A stretch of DNA of 64,000 nucleotides from Adineta ricciae. Its lineage: Eukaryota; Rotifera; Eurotatoria; Adinetida; Adinetidae. Location: positions 1-64,000 of the forward strand of contig CAJNOJ010000206.1 in NCBI GenBank assembly GCA_905250025.1. Direction: 5' to 3'. Positions 35,265-46,510 of this stretch are shown piece by piece. Numbering within the stretch: the stretch's first letter is position 1; each line of letters opens with the position of its first letter. Made by a program: the position numbers and the translations under genes. The notes beneath the pieces were generated by a model. It saw only the letters and a program-made list of their open reading frames with translations, did no database searches and was not told the origin of the DNA.

Positions 35265-35897
35265 TTAAATCTTTTGTTGAAGCAATGTTAATGGACTTAA
35301 CAATCCACAGACAATATTTTTAATCAATCCGAAAAGCGATAAACACATAGTTCCCGACGGACATAGTTGTTCGATGGTCCATTGACCTAAATTAAAGAAA
35401 ACAGCAAAATCTCTCTCTCTCCCTGTCTCTCTCATGGATTTGCAAAACATACCCAAACTACAAGTAATCGATGTGATCAGTCCAGCACATTTCTGTTGAC
35501 CTTGATTATACGAAGTACACGGTGTGGAAGCGGCTACGCCGAGCTGATAAATGTAATCATCGGTGATACACAACGTATTTTGAAATTTCGTCGAATAAAC
35601 ACAAGTGCTATTGTCACTAATGGTAGACAAAAAACATTAAACGAAAGTTTGTTTTTGACAATTCTTCTCTTACTCGCTACGTTTCTTTCGATTACTTCCT
35701 TGACAAAGACGAGGAATGCTGGCGATGAAAGTTTGATAACCTCGATTACAATTTTCAGGCGAGTCCGGATGAGATGCTTCACATTTATCTCTCGAAGCTT
35801 CCGCTTTCGCTGCGTACTCATCGGCACATTTCGAGCCACCCGATGCGAAAACCAGTAATTGCACAAATATCAGAATCAAGACAATGGTGATCTTCAT
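35265..35897 (-). CDS. Secreted cysteine-rich paralogue with RKKR site, three exons
   Basis: Predicted minus-strand join 35897-35674, 35616-35453, 35386-35265 (169 residues). Introns begin GTAAGA and GTATGT and end ATTAG and TTTAG, in the same phases as the plus-strand paralogue. Signal peptide KITIVLILIFVQLLVFASGG. The Cys-rich first domain ends in NRKKRS. The second domain has STCVYSTKFQNTLCITDDYI, TPCTSYNQGQQKCAGL, SITCSLG and QWTIEQLCPSGTMC. It ends in a hydrophobic segment (LSLFGLIKNIVCGLLSPLTL) that the paralogue lacks, which could be a membrane or GPI anchor. Intron 2 has a CT-rich microsatellite. It lies tail to tail with the plus copy, about 90 bases apart, consistent with an inverted duplication. 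Function unknown. Confidence 0.65.
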
Positions 35898-36340
35898 CGA
35901 TGAGAAAAGCGAAGTAATGTATTTGAGTAGATACTATTCTTTTTCTTCAATGGCTTATTTATAAATAAATCACCTTTGTTTTACTAGTTGCACTTTTTTC
36001 GATCTGAGCAACAATCGATTGACGTCATCAAGTATTGTATCTTTAGGATGAATTTGACGTCACCTATTTCTCATTTTCTCTATCTCTGATCAATTTTCGT
36101 GGAATAATTATGACGTTCAGATATGGAGAATCATCATGAGAAATCGAACGATTCTTTCTGAATTTTGAGGGTAGAAAATGATGTTGAAAGAGAGAAGAAA
36201 TCATCCATGCGTACTATCAACAAAAGAAAATTATTTGGGCACACGTGTTTCGTACACGCAGTGTGAGAGCGTTTATTCGGCAAAAATTAACACGACGAAT
36301 AAGTTTTGCTTATTCATCATTTAGAAAAGTATTCACTTCA
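35898..36340. promoter_or_regulatory. Divergent promoter region
   Basis: 443 bp between the minus-strand secreted-protein gene and the plus-strand ADP-ribosyltransferase gene. On the minus strand TATAAATA at 35956-35963 lies about 60 bases upstream of ATG 35897. No clear TATA was seen for the plus gene, so its transcription start is uncertain. Confidence 0.4.
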
Positions 36341-39300
36341 ATGGAAAACCATGACACTGAAAGACTGGTGGAAAGAAGAAATGGACAATCTCGTCCAGTG
36401 GAATTAGCAACGATCGAACTCAGTGATGTGAAAATCATAGTTGATAATGTCGATGACCCATCGGACAATTCTCTAGAGAAAAATCATCGATTAGTTGAAA
36501 CGAAAAGTGGAGATCCAATTTCAATGACTACAAATATCATCAACGGTCTTAAGTTAGAATTAAGTCCCGTTGTCGGATACGCCACAGAACCTTTATTACC
36601 ACTTTCGAAAGCATGTGCTCCACTGGATTCAATCGTCTACAATTTATCGCATCATATCAAAGTAGCATTGGATCAAACACCTGAAGAGCCGCCGAATGGA
36701 TTAACCATCGATGAAAGTGCCGCTATTCGTCTGTATACGATGGAAGGTGAAATGCCATACCCGAGTCTCTATTGGATGCTTAATCAAGCTCTTATGGAGA
36801 ATAATCGCGAGAAGCTGCGCCCCTATTTCAAATACCTCAAATTATTGTTGACTGCTCTTGTTAAATTGCCATGCAATCCACAACGGACCGTTTGGAGAGG
36901 AGTAACGAAAAATTTAAGTGCAGACTATCCTGTCGGTACTAAAATAACATGGTGGGCATTCTCATCATGTACGAATGAAATGAGTGTACTTACCAATGAC
37001 ATTTATTTGGGTAGTAATGGAAAGAGAACGTTGTTCTCTGTAGAAGCAATTAATAGTCGATCGATTACTGCTCATTCGAGTTTCCCCAATGAAGATGAAA
37101 TTATCCTTCTGCCTGGAACACATATGGTTGTTCAATCACAATTGAGCCCGGCAATCGATCTTCATATTATTCATTTGAAACAGATCTTACCTGACACAGT
37201 TCTGTTGGAACCACCATTTAAAGGTATTCTTACCATTTTTTCATTATTCTATTTCAATTAAAAGTATTTGTTTATCTAGACGCTCATGTTTATCCCATAG
37301 TAAAGTAAGTTTTGGATCCTAGATGCTTTTCAACCTAAAACTTTGCCTTCTGTTTATCAGACGTGAATGGTATCGGAAGAAGAGATTTGCTATTCCAATC
37401 TTCCTAGCAGTTATTGTTACTATCATGGTAGTAATTCTTGGCTCTGTTTTAGGAACAAGATCTAACTTCAAACCAACAGGTACGAGTACAGCCTCAGTAT
37501 CCTATACTTCAACATCGTTTTCTTTTAGTGTATGTATGTGATGCACCATTCAATGTTCCATTTGCAACACCGGATACTTATAAAATTGGGCAAAGTCCAG
37601 TTTCAGCCACCCTAGATCACTTTATGAACGGGCAAAACTTAGACATGATGATCGTTCAACAACAAGCTAACGACGTTACGATGTTAGTTAGTAACGGTGG
37701 TGGAACTTTTCACATTCCGATCTATCCAGTCGGCAGGAGTCCATACTATGTTATAACAGCTGATTTTAACCGCGATAAAATACTTGATCTGGCAGTGACA
37801 AACTCGGGTGACGGCACTGTCAGTGTTCTGCTTGGAAACGCAAACGGCACCTTCCAGAGTCAGAAAAATTATCGAGTCGGCAGTCTTCCAATGTCGATGG
37901 TATCAGCTGATTTCGATAACGACATGAAATTAGACCTGGCAGTCATCAATTCTGGCGACAACACTGTTAGTGTACTACTGGGTAATGGATACGGAACATT
38001 TCCAATTCAGACGAAGTATCCAGCCGGCAGATTACCATACTCTGTGATATCGGGTGATTTTAATAAGGATAAAAAACTTGATCTAGCAATAGCTAACTCG
38101 GCTGATGGTACCGTTAGCGTGCTGCTGGGCAACGGATATGGAAGCTTCGAAATGAAGGGTAATTATACAGTTGGTCGAAATCCATACTCTGTCATATCGA
38201 ACGACTTTAATAATGATCGAAATTTGGATTTAGCAGTGGTCAGTTTTGGAGATAATACCGTCTGTATTCTGCTGGGAAATGGAGACTCAACCTTTCAAAC
38301 TCCAATCAATTATACAGTGGGAAGTTTGCCACAATCGTTGATATCGGCGGATTTTAACAATGATACGAAGCTTGACCTAGCAGTAGCAAACTCTGGCGAT
38401 AACACCGTTAGTGTGTTGTTGGGTAATGCAGATGGAACCTTTCAGAAGCAAGACATTTACACGTTTGGCGTTTATCCGTATTCCGTCATAGCAGCTGACT
38501 TCAACGATGATAATAAACTTGATCTCGCAGCGGCCAGCTTTGGGGACAATACAATCATTTTGCTCCTCGGCAATGGAAATGGAACATTCCAGGAACAAAA
38601 TAAATATACAGTGGGCAAAAGTCCCTATTCTGTTATATCGGGTGATTTTAATAACGATAAAAAACTGGATGTAGCGGTAACCAATTCTGGTGAAGATACG
38701 GTGAGTGTGCTTCTTGGTAACGGACACGGAAGTTTCGAGACTCAGAAACATTATTCGGTTGGAAATTTGCCACAATCAGTGATATCAGCAGATTTCAACA
38801 ATGATAAAAGCATTGATGTCGTAGTAACGAACTATGGCGACAACACTGTGAGTATCTTGCTTGGCAATGGAAATCGAACTTTTCATGCTCAAGATATTTA
38901 TAAAGTTGGCACGAGCCCATATGCTGTCGTATCACGCGATTTTAATCGTGACAGTATACTTGATCTAGCAGTAACCAATTCAGGTGATGGCACCGTTAGT
39001 ATCTTGTTGGGAAACGAAAATGGAACATTTCGGATTCTGAATAATTATACTGTTGGTAGAAGTCCATATTCCATCGTATCAGGTGACTTTAATTATGATG
39101 GGCGACTGGATTTAGCAGTAGCCAACTATCAGGACAACGCCGTCAGTGTTTTGCTGGGTTATGCAAATGGGACCTTCGGGTTACCGACGAACTACACAGT
39201 TGGCAGTCTACCATATTCTATAATAACAGCTGATTTTAACAATGACAACAGACTGGATTTGGCAGTAGCTAATTATGGAGATAATACAGTGAGTGTTTTG

Positions 39301-39612
39301 TTGGGCAATGCAGATGGAGTCTTCCAGGCTCACAACAATTACACAGTTGGAAGCTTGCCACAGTCGTTAATATCGGTTGATTTTAACAATGATACAAAAC
39401 TCGATCTAGCCGTCGCTAACTCGGGCGATAACACCGTTAGTGTGCTGTTGGGTAATGCGGACGGAACATTTCAGGCTCAAGTCAAGGGTACGACTGGTAC
39501 GGCGCCAATCTGTGTGCTCTCTGGCGATCTCAATGGTGATCAGAAACTTGATCTGATCGTTGTCAATGTCGTATCTGCTGATGTATCGATTTTTTTGAAC
39601 AGATGCAAATAG
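36341..39612 (+). CDS. Membrane-anchored arginine ADP-ribosyltransferase with 14 FG-GAP repeats
   Basis: Predicted join 36341-37223, 37280-37304, 37361-37479, 37529-39612 (1036 residues). Introns start GTATTC, GTAAGT, GTACGA and end CTAG, TCAG, TTAG; all phases agree. Residues about 110-295 are an R-S-ExE ART domain: VWRGV (R186), WWAFSSCT (S208/S209) and the catalytic EDE in FPNEDEIILLPG (E251, E253). It would transfer ADP-ribose from NAD+ to arginine. A basic stretch (REWYRKKR) precedes a single span (FAIPIFLAVIVTIMVVILG), placing ART inside the cell and the C-terminus outside. The ectodomain has 14 FG-GAP units of about 50 residues with DFNNDxxLDLAV calcium-type loops, as in integrin-like propellers. 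The ATG at 36341 is the first in frame. The neighbour upstream is divergent. Separate genes are possible, but the phases favour one. Confidence 0.7.
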
Positions 39613-39959
39613 ATTGAGTACTTCATTTTCGAACAGATGTACTGATTGTTGATTACAAGATAATAATTATATGTTTATTTTTCGTTTGATTTAAAAAAAA
39701 ATAATCTCGAGGATGAGGGTGTGGGTGAGAATGTTTGTAACAGAGAAAGCAGTACTCACACTCTCAAATGAGTTAAAATAAAATAACACCGAAACACAGC
39801 TTGAAGCAATGTCTTGAAATACAAATGTATTCTAATTGATGGTGTTGGTATTATAGTTCATCTATGGTCTTTGTCGAATCGTGATTAGATCAGTTAATGA
39901 AACGGAAAATGAAAAATTTGAAATAAAAGGTAATTCAAAAACAATGATTAGTCTTATTT
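39613..39959. other. Convergent 3' intergenic region
   Basis: 347 bp between the stop codons of the ADP-ribosyltransferase/FG-GAP gene (plus) and the NCS1 permease (minus). AATAAA-like signals occur on both sides; nothing else is seen. Confidence 0.45.
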
Positions 39960-41579
39960 TCAAAATCGTGTGAATTTGATATGATTTGATGATGCAGTAT
40001 ATTTGGTTGATATAACTTTATCATCACCATTAGATATTTCCTTCTCCGTTTTCATATAAGTTTGAACAGGTGATAGTTTATGAAGTATATAATATAAACC
40101 TCCACTAACGATCATACCAAGAAAAAAGTTCAATTGATACATTTTAGTAATTATAGATGGAACAGATACACCGATAGCATTAATAAAACCAGGCATATTT
40201 ATTAATATTCCAACAATGTAAGCAATATATGCTCGCCAATTAATACCATATGTATAATAATATAGCCCATTACGTGATCCAGAAAAAAGTTCATTTATTT
40301 CCAGATGTTCATGTCGAACAAGATAATAATCCGAGAATATAACACCAACAATGGCACTGACAAATGTTGAATAAACTGATAGATAAGAAATAAATGATGA
40401 GGCATTTGAAAGTAAATGCCATGGACAAATACAAAGACCAACAATTGAACAAATATAACCAGATCGTCTCATATTTAAATATTTTGGACAAATAGCTGTT
40501 AAATCACAACCAGCAGAAATACTATTAGCAGCAATATTAACACCTAATTGTGCTAAACAAAACGATAAGGATATTAAGAATACACCAATGCGTGTAATTA
40601 ATGATGGAACATCATTAAGAAATGTATCTAATAAATCTAATGGATTCCATATTTCTTTTCCGTAGATAACTTTTGATGATGATCCTATAATTAAACCAAG
40701 AAAACAAGTCATTGCAAATCCTACTGGAATAATAATTATTTGTGGCCAATAAATGACTGATGGTCGAATAGCATATCTTGTATAATCAGATATATTTACA
40801 ATCGCTGAAACGCAACTAGATATACAACTCATAATTGCTGAAATCCATGTCCATATGCGGACATTTGATGAAACTTTTACTGATGTCAAAGTTAATTGAT
40901 GAAGGATGGGTCCTATACCATTTGATTTAATAACAACCCAAATGAAAAAAAATATACCAGCAATTGGTACAATAATAGCTTTTAATGTAAACAAATGACG
41001 CATCTTTTGTGCTGGAAACCATATTGCAATATTTGATAATGACCAAAATATAATAAACCCAATAAAATCTCGCGTATTTGTACCTGATGAAATCGGAAAT
41101 ATATTTGGTAGATTGTTATATGAAGGTATGATAGCACGAATACAAATAACAACACATTGTCCGCCTATCCATGCTTGAACACCATACCATATACAAGCAA
41201 TTACTCCTCGATTAAAAACTGGCCATAAACTACCAAAAATTCCAAATGATGCCCGTCCAATAACTGGAAATGATATATGATAAATAGCACCGATTCGACC
41301 CGAAATACAAGTAAATACGCCAATAATAAAAAAACCAAACCAAACACACATCCATGCTTCCCACCAAGATAAAACATTATCATTTCCTATGATGGCACTA
41401 ATTACCATCCATGTAGCAATATTAATTGCATCTGATAACCAAAATGCAATATAATTCCAAACACCCCAATAACGTTGTTCAGCTTCAATCACTTTCAAAT
41501 CATCATTTTGAAGTATAGCTTTAATACCAGTTTGATGCCTTACTGTTGGATCTGCATAGATCCATCCAGGTTTACCCAT
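39960..41579 (-). CDS. NCS1-family nucleobase/allantoin permease
   Basis: About 539 residues, single exon, with about 12 hydrophobic spans; a cation-coupled importer of uracil, allantoin, hydantoin or a purine at the plasma membrane. Family features: an N-terminal NDDL motif, RYWGVWNYIAFWLSDAINIA in span 1, FPVIGRASFGIFG in the span 2-3 loop, WYGVQAWIGGQCV in span 3, and GAWNPLDL-like EIWNPLDLLDTF further on. The first ATG in frame is at 41579 (MGKPGWIYADP). No introns, and the order of motifs resembles fungal Fur/Dal-type transporters. NCS1 permeases are rare in animals, so horizontal origin is plausible but needs a tree. The exact substrate cannot be read. Confidence 0.85.
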   Translation of the reverse strand: MGKPGWIYADPTVRHQTGIKAILQNDDLKVIEAEQRYWGVWNYIAFWLSDAINIATWMVISAIIGNDNVLSWWEAWMCVWFGFFIIGVFTCISGRIGAIYHISFPVIGRASFGIFGSLWPVFNRGVIACIWYGVQAWIGGQCVVICIRAIIPSYNNLPNIFPISSGTNTRDFIGFIIFWSLSNIAIWFPAQKMRHLFTLKAIIVPIAGIFFFIWVVIKSNGIGPILHQLTLTSVKVSSNVRIWTWISAIMSCISSCVSAIVNISDYTRYAIRPSVIYWPQIIIIPVGFAMTCFLGLIIGSSSKVIYGKEIWNPLDLLDTFLNDVPSLITRIGVFLISLSFCLAQLGVNIAANSISAGCDLTAICPKYLNMRRSGYICSIVGLCICPWHLLSNASSFISYLSVYSTFVSAIVGVIFSDYYLVRHEHLEINELFSGSRNGLYYYTYGINWRAYIAYIVGILINMPGFINAIGVSVPSIITKMYQLNFFLGMIVSGGLYYILHKLSPVQTYMKTEKEISNGDDKVISTKYTASSNHIKFTRF

Positions 41580-42368
41580 AATAACCAAATGAATAGAGAA
41601 ATTTTATATATAAACAATTGGTTTTTGTTATTTTCCTAATTTATATTTTAACCTTCGAAGAATGTAATGTAAAAGATTAAATCGAATTTCTATATAATGT
41701 CAAAAGATAAAAATATTCGTCTATTTGAATAACTTCTCAATAGATCGATGTGTAGAACGAAGGAAGTGTAATATGTCATATTTTATTTTCATGAATTTAT
41801 TCCTTTTGTTTTCTTAGAACACATTCGATATTTTTCTCGATTATTAGATTTTTCTGCTTTTCGGATGATGTTAAGCATATTCCTTGAATGTTAATTTTCT
41901 GCTATACTCATGTTGATTATCTAAATTCTTCTATAGAATAATGAGCCAAAAAAGGACTTTGACGAGATGTAAAAATAGAATCCAAGTTGTTATGGATGAT
42001 TTCAGCAACGGAAAGCATCTAATATCAATTGTTCGCTCGAGGATTACGCGAGTCTGACTCGGCGAGCGTTACTTGTTATAAATGCTCTAAAAGATCTTGC
42101 TGAAGGCTGAGGAAAACGCATATTCTCCTTTTTTCACAAGAATTTACAGGAATTTTAACAGATCTGACCAGTCTCGGTCGTACAGTTTTGACATGGGTTG
42201 CTTCAATTGTTTGAAGTTTAAAAACGAAAAATCAGTAAGAATAAATTCGAGTGTTTGAGAAGATTGATGTGTCAATAGGCTATTTTGACCTTTACCTTCA
42301 ACCTCAATATTTTTACAAGTCAAATTTACGTGAAAGACATATAAAGCGAACCAAAAAAAAGAGAGTAA
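41580..42368. other. Intergenic stretch with a hairpin-type repeat
   Basis: No gene. At about 42048-42095 lies a copy of the repeat also found at about 19949-20010 and 47340-47416 (CTCGAGG, GCGAGTCTGACTCGGCGAGC, GTTACTTGT). Confidence 0.45.
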
Positions 42369-45300
42369 TTATTCGCGATAAGGAATCACCTCGACACCTG
42401 GCTCAATTCGCTGTTGACGATGCATGATCAGATATTGCACTATTGTCATAAGGATAGGAACGATAACTTTGAATGCAATAGTCAGTCCACCATAAAGACC
42501 AAAAATAGTAGTGATCATATATACTAGATTGACTTGCTCAATGATTACGTAAGTACATGAGGGAGCTGAACATGCCGCATAATAATTTTCATATGTGATA
42601 TTTGATTCCCATTGATCAATCATAAGCACATCAACAAGAGATTGAACAGTAACATTATGAGATGAGAGAGTCGGGTCGAGAGGACGAAAAGTTATATTCG
42701 AAAATTTCGTGATATTCTTTAGTCTGTTAATACATGTAAGATCATAAAGACATTCAAGAGTTGATTGAAGAAGAGATTCGAGTGGATAACATCCGACAAG
42801 AAATCCAGGTACAATCCATTTATCAATGGTTGCGAGAGATGTGCACGAAGCATTGATACCACATGAACAATTTTTGTTGCCATATGATCTAGGTGCCATG
42901 GTTCCAAAATTATTCGTTTGTACTGGTTCTATATACCAGTTAGAAGAGCTGCGAGAAACATATCCATTTCCATGAGCCACATCTCGAATGAGGTCGAGTC
43001 TACGCAAAAATGTTCGTGGTACCGATAGTTGAAATTGAGCTAAAGCATTCCTCATTTGAGTATTGACAATGTTAAACGGTTCTGTTTGTTTACTAATGTA
43101 CGTCTTCGAACGAAAAATAGATAAAGCGTTAGTAAATGTATCGTTAGCTAGAGTACATAAGAAAAAAAGCAATCGAAAGTGAGGTATGATAAAATACCGA
43201 TAATCGTCATAACCGTAATCGATTAATTCTGAGTCACAATAAATAAGTTTAATCCATAATGAGTTGTGAACAACAAAATCACTTGAACAAACTTGATGAT
43301 GACGAAGGGATATCGAGGCGAAGGTGCTATATGGAACGGAAATGTTCTTACAAGGACAATCCAATGAAGATGAATATTTTGAATCAGATGCAAGTCGTTC
43401 GAAAGTTGATTGAGAGGGAGAATCCACTTTGACAATTTGTATTCGTGTGGAAATTCCAGTATAAATAGCAAGAATTATAACAGAGAACGTAAGAAGAAAA
43501 ATATAGATTCGAGTTGAAATAATTTCTCGGTGGCGACGATGAGGATCATTCCATGATACTTCACTTTCAAAAACATTTAATTCAATTGCCTTCTTTTTAA
43601 CTAATCGACAGAGATCAAGGAAGCGGTGACGTGCTAAAAAAAAAGGTACAAAATTTATACTCAATGTTGATTCTTTAGATCGAAATGGAGATATTAGAAA
43701 TGTAAATCTATTATTTTGTTTGAAGATGAATCCAAAGAATGAATGTCAGACAATTTTGATCGATCTGTACTTCAATAGATGTGTTTAACTATTAATCAGA
43801 AGTTAGCTTTGGCTTCTTTGTAAATAACCTTTTTTTATTTTAATCGAACTTACCTGCCATATTATTTACTTGACCTCTTGCACACTTTGTGTTTCGTATC
43901 CAATGAATGAGAAATGGAACAATAATTCTCAGAGTGCCTGAAAGGCCACCAAACAAGCCAATCATTGTAATAAACCCATAGACTGCATTGTTACGTGATG
44001 GATAAGAGTAAGAACAATGTTTTGGCGCACAGTATGTATAATATTTACTATAATCGATTTTCTCATTCCACGTCTCAATCATTATTTCGTTAATTATTTC
44101 TTGAATAAGCGTCTTAGGAGGAAATCGAGTCGAGTTCCGTTCTAATGTAGATATGTTTAGTTTGCGTGCTACCTCACTAATATTCTTCATTTGATTAACG
44201 AGAGGATTCAAACATGTTTGATCAAATATACAATCCAATGATGATTGAAAAACAGCTTTAATTGGAAAACAACCCACAAACATATTTGAAATATTAAGTA
44301 TAGGTCTGAGCGGATTAACATCCAGATAATTAGTATAGTTATATAAAATCATTGATAATTTACATTCGTCGTCAAGTGCACATGAACAATTACCAAATTG
44401 CTTTGATATTGCTTGAAAATACATTGAATGTGAATGATTACGCCAAGAAGACAATTTCCAAAAGGCATCGCTTTGTCCCGTTGTATACGTAATCGATATT
44501 TGCGACTGAATAAGTGCGATGCTATGCTTCACTTCAGCTGCTGTGTTCAATACGAATTGATTGAATGAGTGTCGTGTATGAGCAGTGAATTCAGCATTAG
44601 ACAAGGTTTGATCAGTGATTAATGACGATTGATTAAAAATGGATAATGCGCCCAATACAGTTGTTTTCGTAAGCTGACAAAGACTTGAAAGACTTTTAAA
44701 GTATTTATGTCCACTGATAAAAACATCTTCAACTTTGTTTATGTGCTGAGGCCAACCCGCATCTGCTATGGACTTAAACCATAAATCAGATACAAAGTCA
44801 CTCGTACACACCGGATGAAAATGAGGAGAAAGTGATATAAACGAATAATGTGGAATAGCAATTTCGCTGCATGGACATTGAGTTGATTTTGTATATTTTT
44901 CTTTTAAATATTCGAAGTCGGCTATTGACGGATCGTCAACAGACCCATAGTGGATTTGATCATTTAAACAAGTAAATAGAACAATAATAAGCATTGATAA
45001 GCATAAAACAATAAGGTATGTCCAAGTCGAAATTCTTAATGTAATAAGTTCGAATGCATCAGTATGCATCGTTCGAGTCTTGAAAAGATTCAATTCGATT
45101 ATCTTAATCCTTATCCAGTGCCATATTGCCCGAAGGTGTTGTGTATGTGAAATAACTAGAAAACATAATTCCGCTCGGTGAAAATTTACTAAATTTGAAA
45201 ATCTTTAAATTTTGATACTCACTAGGGCGAGGTACTGTGAGCGTGTTGCGTGTTTTTTTGCGCCATTTATCAATAATAAATGGAATACACAGGCGAAGGG

Positions 45301-46510
45301 CGGCGCTCAGTCCTCCATATAAGCCCAAAAATTTTGTTATTACATATAATGCATTATTGTGTCGCACTGATGTGTAAGTACACAAGTTGGGAGCACACTG
45401 TGCATAATAATCGGAAAATGATTGTTCCGTTGTCCAAGCTTCGATAAATAAATTATCGACAATTGTTTCAATGGACGTGTTCGGTGTGAAGCGGGTTTGA
45501 TTCGTGTCGAGAGGAGACGCGTCGGTAATATTGCTAGATGGAACAAATCTGTGTATAGTTTGGAGACATGACCAATCAAACAAACATTCAAGCGTTGACT
45601 GCAGTAGAGCATCCGCTGCGGAACATCCAACAAACATTCCACGTACATAAGATATGGGTAATAGCTGAAAATGAAAAAATGCTTCGATTTGTATCTTGCG
45701 AAGATCAAAGAAACCAGATGGTAAAGAACAAGCACCTCTTGAAGAACACGTGCATGTCAACGTAAGGTTAAGTTGAAAAAGGATATCTGCATACAGGATG
45801 GTGTGACCTATTATATTTATTATTTGAGATGTGGGTATTGCTGTTTGCAATGAATTGGCGTGGGTAGTCGTTAGCACTAGCTGAAGTACTTGAAGAAGAT
45901 TTTTTTCTGTTGTTAATCTCAAAAATTTACTTTTCTCTTGAATGTAACTATTAAGATTGTCCTGTGTGAAAACAGACGGAGTAATAAGAGTTTCAGAGTC
46001 AAAATCATCGAGTGCATCATGAACTGATCTTTTAGCATGGAAACAAAGTGCAGCAAGTAATTGAAAATAACTACTAGCTAACACACGAAAATCAGCTTGG
46101 TATAACTTTCCAATATCGGAACTGAAAAAATGACGAATCCAATCACTAGTGACGAACACGCTCGAACACACAGGATGATAGGCGATCGTCGTTGAAGTAA
46201 AGTTACCATATGGAATCGTGAAACGACTGCATGGACATAATAGTTGGGTTAAATTTTTCTTGAACAACGTTTGATAATTCGCTTCAGATGGATTCCTAAT
46301 TATGATAACTTCAGATTGAGTGTCCAATGAAGTGAGTGCGACAACAACAACGATGACGGCGAGCGTGAGAAGAGTCACATAGACTCGCGTGGAAATGATT
46401 GCAGTGCGTAAATGAAATTGATCTAAGCGAGTTCTTTCGTCTTCAAACAAATTCAATTGTAACACGAATGTCCGAATTCGATCAGCAATATTGACTAATG
46501 GTTGCATCAT
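42369..46510 (-). CDS. Triple-module membrane protein (three fused two-span units)
   Basis: Three long open frames read as one gene: join, minus strand, 46510-45223, 45155-43854, 43633-42369 (1284 residues). Intron 1 (67 bases) is A|GTGAGT to TTTTCTAG; intron 2 (220 bases) is CAG|GTAAGT to TTTTTTAG. Both are phase 1 and join without a stop. Each module of about 425 residues has a cytosolic helix (QLNLFEDER, IELNLFKTR, IELNVFESE), a span (STRVYVTLLTLAVIVVVVAL in module 1) and a Cys-rich ectodomain with CPCS, HPVCSS, CSC, VGCxxxxxLLQSTLECLxDxxC and YYxxCAPxxCTY. A second span follows, with GLYGGLS, GLFGGLS or GLYGGLT. The sequence before module 2's first possible start is homologous to the other modules, supporting fusion. 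No named family recognised; topology and the G-x-S-like span 2 recall DEG/ENaC channels, which is inference. Three separate genes remain possible. Confidence 0.65.

Noticed and set aside
38377..38775. 132-codon minus-strand open frame
   Set aside because: Antisense to the repetitive FG-GAP coding region; openness follows from codon bias of the repeats.
37528..39612. Regular about 150-base periodicity suggesting a satellite or CRISPR-like array
   Set aside because: The periodicity is coding: each unit is an FG-GAP repeat with third-position variation, and spacers and repeats are not distinct.
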